From Candidatus Dadabacteria bacterium (GTDB lineage Bacteria; Desulfobacterota_D; UBA1144; Nemesobacterales; Nemesobacteraceae): 50,965 nt of DNA. Below, piece after piece: positions 28,316-36,479 of the stretch (within the stretch, counting starts at the first letter, position 1; every line of letters begins with the position of its first letter). The DNA lies in contig JAJDTG010000002.1 in NCBI GenBank assembly GCA_022827275.1, forward strand, positions 1 through 50,965. The letters run 5' to 3'. The translations under genes and the position numbers were made by a program. The notes under the pieces are model-generated. The model searched no databases. It was given only the letters and a program-made list of their open reading frames with translations, and was not told where the DNA came from.

Positions 28316-30250
28316 ATGAATCAATTGGAAATAGAGGTAAGCATTAACGGGAATCGGGGAGGATTTTCTTCTGGAACCACCGTGGGAGAGGTTCTGGCGG
28401 AACTTGACGGAGACAAACGCACCGTGGGCGCCGTGATAGACGGCCAGATCGTTGATTTCTGGCACCGCATTGAAGGTGACTGCGATCTTCTGCCCGTAAA
28501 AAGCAGTACGGAAGAATCTCTCGGGCTTCTTCGGCACACGACCGCCCACGTTCTCGCCGAAGCCGTCCAGTCCCTTTTCCCCGAAGCGAGAGTCACGATA
28601 GGCCCCGTGATAGAGAACGGCTTTTACTACGATTTTGATTTCGAAAGGGGATTCACTCCCGAGGATCTTGAGAGCATCGAGGCCAGGATGCTTGAGATAA
28701 CAAGGAAAAACTGCCCTCTTGTCAGAAAAACAGTCACAAGAGAGGATGCCGTCGCCACTTTTTCCGGGATAAACGAGAACTACAAGGTCGAGATAATAAA
28801 CGACCTTCCCGAAGGGGAGGATATAACCATATACGACCAGACCGACTGGTTCGATCTCTGCAGAGGTCCCCATCTTCCCTCAACCGGGCTCATAAAGGCC
28901 TTCAAGCTCACAAGCTCCGCCGGGGCTTACTGGAGGGGCAACGAGAACAACCCCATGCTCCAGAGAATCTACGGAACGGCCTTCTGGGACAAAAAGGAAC
29001 TGCGAAAGTATCTGCGCGATCTTGAGGAGGCAAAGAAGAGGGATCACCGCAAGCTCGGAAGGGAGCTTGATCTTTTCAGCGTGAACGAGGAGGTAGGCCC
29101 CGGCCTCATTCTCTGGCACCCGAGGGGGGCGAAGATAAGGAGCGTGATAGAGGATTTCTGGAAGAAGGAGCATGTCTCCAAGGGTTACGAGCTGCTCTAC
29201 ACCCCGCACATGGCCAAGCTTGATCTCTGGCGCACGAGCGGTCACGTGGACTTCTACTCGGAGAACATGTTCTCGTGCATGGAGGTTGAGAACTCCGATT
29301 ACCAGGTAAAGCCCATGAACTGCCCTTTCCACATACTGATCTACAAGTCAAAAACGAGAAGCTACAGGGACCTGCCGATCAGGTGGGCGGAGATAGGAAC
29401 CGTTTACAGGTACGAGCGCTCGGGAGTTCTTCACGGTCTTCTGAGGGTGAGGGGGTTTTCCCAGGACGACGCCCACATATTCTGCCGACCCGACCAGATA
29501 CGCGAAGAGGTCTCCGGGGTGCTTCACCTCACTCTGGATTTTCTGAGAACTTTTGGGTTTGATGATTACGAGATTTTCCTTTCGACGCGCCCGGAGAAAT
29601 TCGTCGGAAGCGAGGAGAACTGGGAGAGGTCAATAGTGGCGATCGAGCAGGCCCTCTCAGATGTCGGTCTTTCCTACGGAGTGGACAGCGGCGGGGGAGC
29701 GTTTTACGGCCCCAAGATAGATCTCAAGATAAAGGATGTGATAGGCAGGGCTTGGCAGTGCTCAACTATTCAAGTAGATTTCAACCTGCCCGAGCGGTTT
29801 AATATGGAGTTTGTGGGTGAGGATAACGCTAGACATACCCCGATAATGATACACAGGGCCATATTCGGCTCGATCGAGCGGTTCTTCGGAATCCTGATAG
29901 AACATTACGGGGGAGCGTTTCCGCTCTGGCTCAGCCCCGAGCAGGTGAGGGTGGCATCCGTGGGACAAAGCCAGGCCGAGTACTGCGAGGAAGTCTGCGC
30001 CGAGCTTCGGCGCCGGGGAATCAGGGCCAGCAGTGATTTGCGAAACGAGAAGCTAGGATATAAGGTTAGGGAAGCGCAGGTAATGAAAATTCCCTATTTG
30101 CTGGTTGTAGGAGACAAGGAAGTCGAGACGGAAACAGTTGCTCCCAGAAAATACGGCGGGGGCGCCATGGAGGCGTTGCCTGTGGATGATTTCATCGAAA
30201 TCGTCGCCGGGGAGAATGATCCCTACAGCTGGATGGAGGTAAAGGCATAG
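28316..30250 (+). CDS. thrS: Threonyl-tRNA synthetase
   Basis: A 644-residue class II synthetase charging tRNA-Thr. In order are the TGS domain (1-62), the editing domain with HTTAHVLAEA and later the SAGAYWRG region, the catalytic core with MNCPFHI, RYERSGVLHGLLRVRGFSQDDAH and the zinc-binding residues, and the anticodon-binding domain. The start is ambiguous: ATG at 28316 directly abuts the GAGGG (28311-28315), while TTG at 28325 has that GAGGG at an ideal 9-nt spacing. It is followed by infC-rpmI-rplT, the E. coli-like order. The stop codon overlaps the infC start. Confidence 0.97.
   Translation: MNQLEIEVSINGNRGGFSSGTTVGEVLAELDGDKRTVGAVIDGQIVDFWHRIEGDCDLLPVKSSTEESLGLLRHTTAHVLAEAVQSLFPEARVTIGPVIENGFYYDFDFERGFTPEDLESIEARMLEITRKNCPLVRKTVTREDAVATFSGINENYKVEIINDLPEGEDITIYDQTDWFDLCRGPHLPSTGLIKAFKLTSSAGAYWRGNENNPMLQRIYGTAFWDKKELRKYLRDLEEAKKRDHRKLGRELDLFSVNEEVGPGLILWHPRGAKIRSVIEDFWKKEHVSKGYELLYTPHMAKLDLWRTSGHVDFYSENMFSCMEVENSDYQVKPMNCPFHILIYKSKTRSYRDLPIRWAEIGTVYRYERSGVLHGLLRVRGFSQDDAHIFCRPDQIREEVSGVLHLTLDFLRTFGFDDYEIFLSTRPEKFVGSEENWERSIVAIEQALSDVGLSYGVDSGGGAFYGPKIDLKIKDVIGRAWQCSTIQVDFNLPERFNMEFVGEDNARHTPIMIHRAIFGSIERFFGILIEHYGGAFPLWLSPEQVRVASVGQSQAEYCEEVCAELRRRGIRASSDLRNEKLGYKVREAQVMKIPYLLVVGDKEVETETVAPRKYGGGAMEALPVDDFIEIVAGENDPYSWMEVKA
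30235..30240 (+). promoter_or_regulatory. infC: Ribosome binding site for infC with AUA start
   Basis: GGAGGT lies 6 nt before the ATA at 30247, inside the last codons of thrS. No ATG, GTG or TTG in the infC frame lies near this strong site, which points to AUA as the start codon. Confidence 0.75.
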
Positions 30251-30789
30251 CTAGAAGGAAAAGAAACAATTTCAGGGCTCGTACTCCTGAGACTCGTGTT
30301 AACAGGAGAATCACCGCGAAGGAGGTCAGGCTCATAGATGTCGAAGGTGAGCAGTTGGGAATCGTAAGTATTGAAGACGCTTTGCGGGTCTCGGAGGAAA
30401 AGGGAGTCGATGTGGTTGAGGTTTCGTCAAACGCCACTCCCCCCGTATGCAGGCTCATGGATTACGGGAAGTTCAAGTACGAACTTAAAAAGCAGCGGAG
30501 CGCGAAAAAACAGAAAGATCAGACGATAAAAGAGATAAAATTTCGGCCTAACATAGGAGAACACGACCTCGAAGTCAAGGTAAACCGGATTAGGGGTTTT
30601 CTTGAAGCGGGTCATAAGACAAGGATGAGGATATTTTTCAGGGGCAGGGAGATAGTTCATCCGGAACTCGGCCGCGAACTCGCCGAGGATGTTCGCAAAA
30701 AACTGTCCGATGTGGCCTCGGTGGACATGCAGCCCAAAATAGAGGGCAAGAACCTGATAATGATTCTTGTACCGGCAAAAAAACAGTGA
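30247..30789 (+). CDS. infC: Translation initiation factor IF-3
   Basis: A 180-residue IF-3, which binds the 30S subunit, blocks premature 50S joining and rejects non-canonical start codons. The N-terminal domain includes RVNRRITAKEVRLIDVEGEQLGIV and the C-terminal domain RPNIGEHDLEVKVNRI, followed by RIFFRGREIVHPELG. The proposed start is ATA at 30247, overlapping the thrS stop in ATAG; it gives normal length and the expected basic start ARRKRNNFRARTPETRVN. A later TTG at 30355 would delete about 36 conserved residues. E. coli infC starts with AUU and is autoregulated through it. An AUA start would serve the same feedback. L35 and L20 genes follow. Confidence 0.93.
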   Translation: MARRKRNNFRARTPETRVNRRITAKEVRLIDVEGEQLGIVSIEDALRVSEEKGVDVVEVSSNATPPVCRLMDYGKFKYELKKQRSAKKQKDQTIKEIKFRPNIGEHDLEVKVNRIRGFLEAGHKTRMRIFFRGREIVHPELGRELAEDVRKKLSDVASVDMQPKIEGKNLIMILVPAKKQ

Positions 30790-30801
30790 GGGAGTTACAA
30801 G

Positions 30802-30999
30802 ATGCCTAAGATGAAAACGAACCGCAGCGCAGCCAAGAGATTCTCTGTTACGGGAAGCGGGAAAATAAGAAGAAACAAAGGTGGCAAAAGCCATATAAAC
30901 GTAAAGAAGAGCTCAAAGAGAATGCGGAGGCTGCTGGAGCCGGATTTCATTGAAGGTTCCGCCGCCAAGAAGATCAAGACCTACGTTCCTTACTTGTGA
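30802..30999 (+). CDS. rpmI: Ribosomal protein L35
   Basis: A 65-residue, strongly basic large-subunit protein. PKMKTNRSAAKRF at the start and the GGKSHINVKKSSKRMRRL region are the L35 signature. It starts 12 bp after infC with GGGAG upstream and is followed by rplT, the standard infC-rpmI-rplT operon. In many bacteria L20 represses translation of this operon by binding its mRNA; no such pseudoknot could be recognised by eye here. Confidence 0.97.
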   Translation: MPKMKTNRSAAKRFSVTGSGKIRRNKGGKSHINVKKSSKRMRRLLEPDFIEGSAAKKIKTYVPYL

Positions 31000-31022
31000 G
31001 CTGATACAGACGGAGAATACCG

Positions 31023-31376
31023 ATGCGTATAAAAAGAGGAGTCACTTCCAGAAGACGGAAAAAAAGAGTTCTTAAGCTTGCCAAGGGGTACTGGGGCAGA
31101 AGAAAGAACAATTTCAGAAGGGCGAAAGAAACCATACTCAGGGCGCTTGCCTATTCCTACAGGGACCGGCGCCGCAGAAAGAGGGATTTCAGGGCGCTTT
31201 GGATCATGAGGATAAATGCCGGCGTAAGACCCTTCGGCCTTTCCTACAGCAGGTTCATCGACGCGCTCAAGAAATCGGGGGTAGAGCTTGACCGTAAAAG
31301 CCTCTCTGAGCTTGCCGTAAGAAACCCAGAGAGCTTCAAGGCCGTGGTGGAGTTCGCGACCTCGAAAAAAGGCTGA
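31023..31376 (+). CDS. rplT: Ribosomal protein L20
   Basis: A 117-residue basic large-subunit assembly protein. The N-terminal [21 protein letters not shown] tail and the [20 protein letters not shown] core are typical. GGAG lies about 10 nt before the ATG. It is the last gene of thrS-infC-rpmI-rplT and a hairpin terminator follows 5 bp after the stop. Confidence 0.97.
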   Translation: MRIKRGVTSRRRKKRVLKLAKGYWGRRKNNFRRAKETILRALAYSYRDRRRRKRDFRALWIMRINAGVRPFGLSYSRFIDALKKSGVELDRKSLSELAVRNPESFKAVVEFATSKKG

Positions 31377-31381
31377 TTTCC

Positions 31382-31408
31382 GCCCCGACCGGGGCTTTGT
31401 TCTTATTT
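31382..31408 (+). terminator. Rho-independent terminator of the thrS-rplT operon
   Basis: GCCCC (31382-31386) and GGGGC (31391-31395) form a stem with a GACC loop, followed by a T-rich tract TTTGTTCTTATTT. It lies directly after rplT and just before the convergent glycosylase gene. Confidence 0.75.
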
Positions 31409-31412
31409 CCTG

Positions 31413-32090
31413 CTAAAATGAATCTGTATCGCGGTCGTGCGGGTCGTGCTCAAGCGGGCAGCCTTCGCAGTTGGGGGTTTTCCGACAGTGAAGCTTTCCC
31501 GTTTTCACTATGAGCGCGTGATACTCTCCGAAAACTTCCGCGTCAAGAGAAAGGCTTCGCACAAAAAGTTTCTGCATTTCCGAGTAGCTTGCTCCCTCGG
31601 GGATCAGGCGGTGGCGGCGGAGAATTCTGCGGGAGTAGTTATCGACCACGAACACGGGTTTGCCGAGTGCGTAGAGCAGTATCGAGTCAGCCGTCTCTTC
31701 GCCGATGCCGTTTACTGAGAGCAGCTTTTCCCTGAGTCTGTCGGTATCCTCAGCCAGCATGTTCACCATCACTCCTCCGTAACCGGCAAACAGGAAGTCG
31801 ATGAAGTTTTTAAGCCTCTTGGCTTTTAAGTTGTGATATCCGCAGGGGCGGATCAGGGCGGCGAGGCGCTCGTGCGATGCCGCTTTTATCTTTTCCGCAG
31901 AAAGCATGGAGTTTTCCCTGAGCGCCTCTATGGCTTTTTCCACGTTCTTCCAGGAGGTGTTCTGAGTGAGTATGGCTCCCGTTGCGCACTCAAGCCTCGT
32001 CCGGGCGGGCCACCAGTTCTGCGGGCCGTATTTCCCGTAAAGAGCGGAGTAGAAATCCCGTATTCTTCGGGAGTCGGCTCTGTCGGTCAA
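31413..32090 (-). CDS. HhH-GPD DNA glycosylase (endonuclease III/MagIII-like)
   Basis: A 225-residue base-excision repair protein of the endonuclease III fold. The ILTQNTSWKNVEKAI segment (40-53), the helix-hairpin-helix VNGIGEETA (126-134) and the catalytic Asp150 in VVDNYSRR are clear. Glu131 replaces the lysine used by bifunctional endonuclease III, so it should be a plain glycosylase, perhaps for alkylated purines like MagIII. Only three cysteines (202, 208, 211) of the usual four Fe-S ligands are present. It overlaps the permease gene upstream by 4 bp. Confidence 0.82.
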   Translation of the reverse strand: MTDRADSRRIRDFYSALYGKYGPQNWWPARTRLECATGAILTQNTSWKNVEKAIEALRENSMLSAEKIKAASHERLAALIRPCGYHNLKAKRLKNFIDFLFAGYGGVMVNMLAEDTDRLREKLLSVNGIGEETADSILLYALGKPVFVVDNYSRRILRRHRLIPEGASYSEMQKLFVRSLSLDAEVFGEYHALIVKTGKLHCRKTPNCEGCPLEHDPHDRDTDSF

Positions 32091-33736
32091 CCTGCTGTGC
32101 CCCCGCCGCTTTTGCGGTTAACGTGGGAGATGATCATGAAAAAGGCGGCCGAAAGAGCGTAACCGGCTGCCCACTTGGCTCCCGTTCCGAAACCAAGAGA
32201 GTAAATGTTTCCTTCAACCGAGATCTCTCCCGCGTGTATGAAGCCGAAAAACGCCATAACTGCTCCCGCTCCCATCCACGCTGCCGCTTGGGTGAGTCTG
32301 CGTTCAACGAGGCAGACGGCCGTTGCGGCCCAGACCACCGACGAAAGCATGAATCCCTGGGAAAGCGCTACCAGTCCGGGCAGCTGAAGACCCGAGAAGA
32401 CAAACGCATTGAGGTTCTCAAACGCGCGCGTGGCCACCGAACCGTCCAAGATAGCAGCTCCTACCGCCGAGACGGTCTGGGAAACCACCACGGTTCCCCA
32501 CGCCGCAAGCGCAGGTATCAGCCCCAGGGCCACGGCGGGGGCATGGGATCGGGGAGTGGTCTGAAACGCCTGGGATGTCATCACGAGGCCTATCCATATA
32601 AGTATTACTCCGGCGGCCTCAATCGGTACCAGTGCCGAGACCAGGGAACCAAGGCCGACAAGCGATACCACGGCGAAGAAAAACCCGTTTATTACCGAGT
32701 ACCCTCCTTTAGCCCCCATCTCCTTCCATCCCGGATGTCCTATATATATGGTCGTTGGGAAGCACGAGCCGAAAAGTGATGCGGCTATCGATCCCGCGCC
32801 GTTAACCGCAAGGCACTGTCTGGTGGGGTAAGGGTCTCCGGCGGCCTCGGCGGACTCTATGTTCTGAAGGGAGCCGAGGATATTGTAAAGACCCATGGGA
32901 AGCACGACCGGAATCAGTACCGAGCGTACGAGAGGATCTGAAAGCCCAGCTACAAGATCGCCCAGAATCGGAACGGGCAGATAGAATCCCACGTCCCCGA
33001 GAGATCTGGTCACGGCAGATCCCGACACCGTTGTTTCCGCTCCGAATCCCGCCGCAAAAAGAAGCCACGCGGTGAATATTCCCAGGACTAGTGCCAGGCC
33101 GACCCCTGGAATTCCAAGCGGAAGTCTCGTTCTTGAAAGCAGAGCGAACAGCAGCACTCCCAGAGAGAGGAGGCCGACCAGAGGGTGGGCGAAGCATCTT
33201 GCGGCAAAATCCATGCAGAGGAACGCTACGGCTATCCCGGCAAGGGAAGTCAGCAGTGCGGCACGCGGAGTTGCCTTTCTGATCCTCTCGGCTACCAGTG
33301 ATCCTGCGAGTTCAATGATTCCGGAGAGAAAGCACGCCGCCACCCCGACGCGCCAGGCCACAAGCGCGGCTTCCTGAGGCGGAACTCCTCGGCTCTCGGC
33401 CACTAGTTTCGCCGGGACCATTACCAGGAAGATGAAGGCGAACAGGGAAATTGTGTTTACCCCGTAGGGAAGTGCCGTCACATCTTTTCTTCCGGTGGCC
33501 GCCGAGAGACGTTGCGCGAGCCAGGCGTAGTAGAGGTTGCCGATGATGAGCGATACCGCTATGGCCGGAAGGACGGAGGAGACGACAAACTCCCTTTGCA
33601 GGCCCACAAGGCTGGTGAGCAGTATCATGATCAGAACGTACTGGACGAGATTGTCCACCATGAGGCCGAAGAAGCCCTCTGCGTCGGAAAACGAGAAAAG
33701 AGGCTGTGCGCCCGGGGGGGAAAAGAGGTTTTTCAT
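32087..33736 (-). CDS. NCS2-family purine permease (AzgA-like)
   Basis: A 549-residue membrane protein with about 12-14 hydrophobic segments. GRKDVTALPYGVNTISLFAF and the later AAGDPYPTRQCLAVNGAGSIAASLFGS-type region match the NCS2 (AzgA/xanthine-uracil) fold; the second half has FPTTIYIGHPGWKEMGA. Members import hypoxanthine, guanine, adenine or other nucleobases with protons or sodium. It lies between a Tsx-like outer-membrane channel gene and a DNA glycosylase gene, all leftward, which fits uptake of nucleobases across both membranes. The exact base is not predictable. It is longer than typical 430-450-residue AzgA proteins. Confidence 0.82.
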   Translation of the reverse strand: MKNLFSPPGAQPLFSFSDAEGFFGLMVDNLVQYVLIMILLTSLVGLQREFVVSSVLPAIAVSLIIGNLYYAWLAQRLSAATGRKDVTALPYGVNTISLFAFIFLVMVPAKLVAESRGVPPQEAALVAWRVGVAACFLSGIIELAGSLVAERIRKATPRAALLTSLAGIAVAFLCMDFAARCFAHPLVGLLSLGVLLFALLSRTRLPLGIPGVGLALVLGIFTAWLLFAAGFGAETTVSGSAVTRSLGDVGFYLPVPILGDLVAGLSDPLVRSVLIPVVLPMGLYNILGSLQNIESAEAAGDPYPTRQCLAVNGAGSIAASLFGSCFPTTIYIGHPGWKEMGAKGGYSVINGFFFAVVSLVGLGSLVSALVPIEAAGVILIWIGLVMTSQAFQTTPRSHAPAVALGLIPALAAWGTVVVSQTVSAVGAAILDGSVATRAFENLNAFVFSGLQLPGLVALSQGFMLSSVVWAATAVCLVERRLTQAAAWMGAGAVMAFFGFIHAGEISVEGNIYSLGFGTGAKWAAGYALSAAFFMIISHVNRKSGGGTAG

Positions 33737-33797
33737 GGCTTATTCCGGGGTTATGTGGAACCGCAGAACCAAACGCCGAACCTGCGATCAACTATCG

Positions 33798-33803
33798 ATT
33801 ATA
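33798..33803 (-). promoter_or_regulatory. Possible -10 box for the purine permease gene
   Basis: A perfect TATAAT reads leftward about 60 bp upstream of the permease start. The matching -35 (TTTGCC at 17 bp) is weak. The box is part of ATTATAAT, which reads the same on both strands. Confidence 0.3.
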
Positions 33804-33899
33804 ATGAAAAAGGCACCCTAGGCAAAGCTCCGCGCGCCTGAGTCCCGCGGATGTGTCCGCAGCCGAGGATATTCCTGCTGTACTTACAATGGATACCAG

Positions 33900-34643
33900 C
33901 TATAAATCCACCCTTATCATTGCCTGAACAACTGATTCCTCAACCCCTGAGATGCCAAACTTGTTGTGCCAATACCACCACTCAATACCGACATATACCT
34001 GCTCCTGTCGTTTCACCAGACGACCCACATCCAGCAGGAGCTGAGGCTGCATAAGAAAGTTTTGTTTTTCATAGGCGGATGTTTCGGCCTCACCCTCTGA
34101 GCCGGCCCAGTCGAAATAGCCATTAAACATCCAGTGCGCCGGTCCCGTTTCAAAGGTCGCATTCCAAACCACTGTCACCTGCCAAGTTGTTCCGGGAAGG
34201 TCCGGATTTTCCCTTAAATAGACGTTTGTCTGGACAAAATTAAACCCGGGTACGTCAAGATCCACCGCGCCGCCAACGAGATAGTTGGCAAAGCCTTCTC
34301 CCTTTTCCAAGGTGCCGGACAGAAGCACATCTTCCACCGGCCCCGCGGAGAAAGCTTTACCGCTTGTTTTGGAGAAGCTCAGACGGGGTGACCACTCCCC
34401 ATAGAATGAACTGTTACCTCTCAATGGTCGGATATCCACAAAGGCAAAGTTATCGCCATAGGCCCATCCGTTAATCCATTCCAGAGTGAGGGTTTCCGCT
34501 TTCTCACGCTCCAGTTTGAAGTCCGTACCATAGAGCAACTGGGCATTGAACGTATTCCAAGTCTGCGCTGCTGCCGACGCTGACGATAAGAAGACAAGCA
34601 GACAGAGGCATACGGTATAGACAATTATTCTAGGATGAGTCAT
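33900..34643 (-). CDS. Tsx-like nucleoside channel, outer membrane beta-barrel
   Basis: A 247-residue exported protein. The chosen ATG at 34643 gives an immediate signal peptide (IIVYTVCLCLLVFLSSASAAAQ, ending AAA-Q); an upstream ATG at 34754 would put 37 residues before it. The mature part alternates polar and hydrophobic residues with many Trp and Tyr, starts WNTFNAQLLYGTDF and ends VQAMIRVDL, with a membrane-barrel-type C-terminus. It resembles DUF5020/Tsx nucleoside-specific porins. Next to an NCS2 permease, nucleoside or nucleobase uptake is a sensible role. Another small outer-membrane barrel family is possible. Confidence 0.62.
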   Translation of the reverse strand: MTHPRIIVYTVCLCLLVFLSSASAAAQTWNTFNAQLLYGTDFKLEREKAETLTLEWINGWAYGDNFAFVDIRPLRGNSSFYGEWSPRLSFSKTSGKAFSAGPVEDVLLSGTLEKGEGFANYLVGGAVDLDVPGFNFVQTNVYLRENPDLPGTTWQVTVVWNATFETGPAHWMFNGYFDWAGSEGEAETSAYEKQNFLMQPQLLLDVGRLVKRQEQVYVGIEWWYWHNKFGISGVEESVVQAMIRVDL

Positions 34644-34803
34644 CTTGCGTTCGGTTCCTGACCTCCGCCCGCCCGGCACATGGCCTGCCAAGGCAGCATT
34701 AACGATGTTCTGTTCTAAATTTGGTATTCCGGCTCCACTCAGCCATGACATCATTTAATACAAAGTTTATCATATAAGAGAATTTTCGTATTATATATCC
34801 AGT

Positions 34804-34814
34804 TGCCCGCTACC
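34804..34814 (+). repeat. Intergenic 11-mer TGCCCGCTACC, copy 3
   Basis: Identical to 15215-15225 and 22725-22735. This copy lies 83 bp upstream of the gcvT start, almost the same distance as copy 1 has to serA, and in the same orientation. Confidence 0.4.
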
Positions 34815-34860
34815 CGTAACGCTGCGGAAGGGGAATTTAGAGCACTTCATCAAGGTTGTT

Positions 34861-34889
34861 TTGACAGTCCACTTTTTTGGATGTTTAAT
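34861..34889 (+). promoter_or_regulatory. gcvT: sigma70-type promoter directly before gcvT
   Basis: A perfect TTGACA (34861-34866) and TTTAAT (34884-34889) are 17 bp apart. The expected transcription start is at or within a base or two of the gcvT ATG (34897), so the mRNA would have almost no leader. No glycine riboswitch is visible in the upstream 250 bp. Confidence 0.6.
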
Positions 34890-34896
34890 CTAGTAT

Positions 34897-35991
34897 ATGA
34901 CTTACACCCCTTTATACGAAACACACAAGAGTTTCGGGGCGCGGATGATCGATTTTGCAGGGTGGAAGCTTCCTCTTCAGTTCGAAGGCATAAGACAGGA
35001 GCACATGGCTGTCAGGACCGCCTGCGGCCTTTTCGACGTAAGCCACATGGGGGAAATAGAGATCACCGGGCCCCAGGCTGAAGCCCTCTGTCAGAGGCTT
35101 AACACCAACGACATGGCGGGACTTCGCGACGGCCGGGCCCGCTATGGTCTTTTCTGCTATCCTGACGGCGGGGCGGTCGACGACCTCATAACCTACAGGT
35201 TCTCGGCCGAGCATTTCTTTGTGTGTGTAAACGCGTCCAACACCGAGAAGGTCTACCGATGGATCGGCGATAACTGCGAGGGATTTGACGTTGAGATAAC
35301 CGATGTGAGTTCGGCTTACGCGCAGATCGCCGTTCAGGGACCCCGTTCTGTATCAGTAATGGAAAAAGCGCTTGGCGAGGAGAGCGTGCGGGATTTCCCG
35401 AGATTTTCTTTCAGGATTCTTGAGGACGATGCGGCAGGAGTTATAGTGGCCAGGACGGGTTATACGGGTGAAGACGGCTTTGAGTTATTCGTGCCTGCGG
35501 GAGAAGCGGTTGGAGTCTGGGAGAAGCTTTTTGAGGGCGGAAGCGAGTTCGGGATTGCTCCTTGCGGTCTGGGAGCGCGCGACACGCTTCGGATAGAAGC
35601 CGGATATCCTCTTTACGGAAACGAACTGGATGAGAAAAAGACTCCGGTCGAGGCCGGCCTTAATAGATACGTGAAGATGGACAAAGGCGATTTTGTCGGC
35701 AGGGACGTGCTTTTGGAACAGGTGGAGAGCGGAACGGCCAGAGAGACCATCGGTTTTAAGATGCTTGAGAGGGGGGTTCCAAGACACGGCTACGGGGTAA
35801 TGAAGAACGGAGAAAAGATAGGAGAGGTTACAAGCGGCACCATGTCACCGGTTCTTGGTATTGGCTTGGGCATTGCTTCGGTTGCCTCGGGTGAAGTTAA
35901 GTGTGGAGATGAGATAGGGATTGAGATTCGGGGAGATGTGAGAAAGGCGGTTTCTTCAGAATTTCCGCTTCATAAAGACGGTATGTCTTAG
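34897..35991 (+). CDS. gcvT: Glycine cleavage system T protein (aminomethyltransferase)
   Basis: A 364-residue folate-dependent enzyme that releases ammonia from lipoyl-bound methylamine and makes methylene-tetrahydrofolate. TPLYETHKSFGARMIDFAGWKLPLQF at the N-terminus, GLFDVSHMGEIEITG and TGYTGEDGFELFVP are typical. The N-terminus fits the family with no extension. No Shine-Dalgarno precedes the ATG, and the promoter suggests a leaderless mRNA. It heads gcvT-gcvH-gcvP; the L protein (lpd) is not here. Confidence 0.97.
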   Translation: MTYTPLYETHKSFGARMIDFAGWKLPLQFEGIRQEHMAVRTACGLFDVSHMGEIEITGPQAEALCQRLNTNDMAGLRDGRARYGLFCYPDGGAVDDLITYRFSAEHFFVCVNASNTEKVYRWIGDNCEGFDVEITDVSSAYAQIAVQGPRSVSVMEKALGEESVRDFPRFSFRILEDDAAGVIVARTGYTGEDGFELFVPAGEAVGVWEKLFEGGSEFGIAPCGLGARDTLRIEAGYPLYGNELDEKKTPVEAGLNRYVKMDKGDFVGRDVLLEQVESGTARETIGFKMLERGVPRHGYGVMKNGEKIGEVTSGTMSPVLGIGLGIASVASGEVKCGDEIGIEIRGDVRKAVSSEFPLHKDGMS

Positions 35992-36019
35992 TCAACAAAC
36001 ATAAAGGAGTATTTAGGTT

Positions 36020-36418
36020 ATGAGTGTACCGAAAGACTTGAAATATACTGAGGAGCATGAGTGGGTGAGATTTGAAGAGGACAGGGCCGTGATCGGAATA
36101 ACGGATTACGCCCAGGAAGCCTTGGGTGAGATAGTTTTTGTTGAACTGCCGACTGAAGGGGATGAACTCGTTCAGGGAGACTCCTTCGGCGCGGCGGAGT
36201 CGACAAAGGCTGTTTCTGAGCTTTTTGCTCCGGTCTCCGGGGAAATTGCCGAGGTGAATGATCTTCTCATGGATTCCCCGGAACTTGTAAACGCCGACCC
36301 TTACGGCGATGGATGGATCGTAAAGATCCATATCGACGAACTTGACGAAAGTGAAGTCGAGAGTCTTCTTGATTCTTCCGGTTATGAAGAGCTGATAGAA
36401 GACGAGGAAGATGACTGA
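36020..36418 (+). CDS. gcvH: Glycine cleavage system H protein
   Basis: A 132-residue lipoyl carrier that shuttles the aminomethyl group between P, T and L proteins. The lipoylation site is Lys63 in GAAESTKAVSEL, and the N-terminal YTEEHEWVR is typical. AAGGAG lies about 10 nt before the ATG, 28 bp after gcvT. The C-terminus has an acidic tail (EELIEDEEDD) that is longer than usual. Confidence 0.97.
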   Translation: MSVPKDLKYTEEHEWVRFEEDRAVIGITDYAQEALGEIVFVELPTEGDELVQGDSFGAAESTKAVSELFAPVSGEIAEVNDLLMDSPELVNADPYGDGWIVKIHIDELDESEVESLLDSSGYEELIEDEEDD

Positions 36419-36479
36419 TATGTTCTGGTGGGATGGATGGGGCAGAGCGTCTCACTTGGTTCTTCGGGGAGAGTTTTGA

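Noticed and set aside
28109-28873. Leftward reading frame over tRNA-Val with the phrase GFEPATP
   Set aside because: This is the well-known antisense translation of a tRNA gene and continues against the real thrS gene. It is not a gene.
34644-34754. Upstream start of the Tsx-like gene
   Set aside because: It would bury the signal peptide 37 residues inside the protein; the ATG at 34643 puts it at the N-terminus.
34644-34896. Glycine riboswitch before gcvT
   Set aside because: None of the conserved glycine aptamer core was found, and the promoter leaves no room for a leader.
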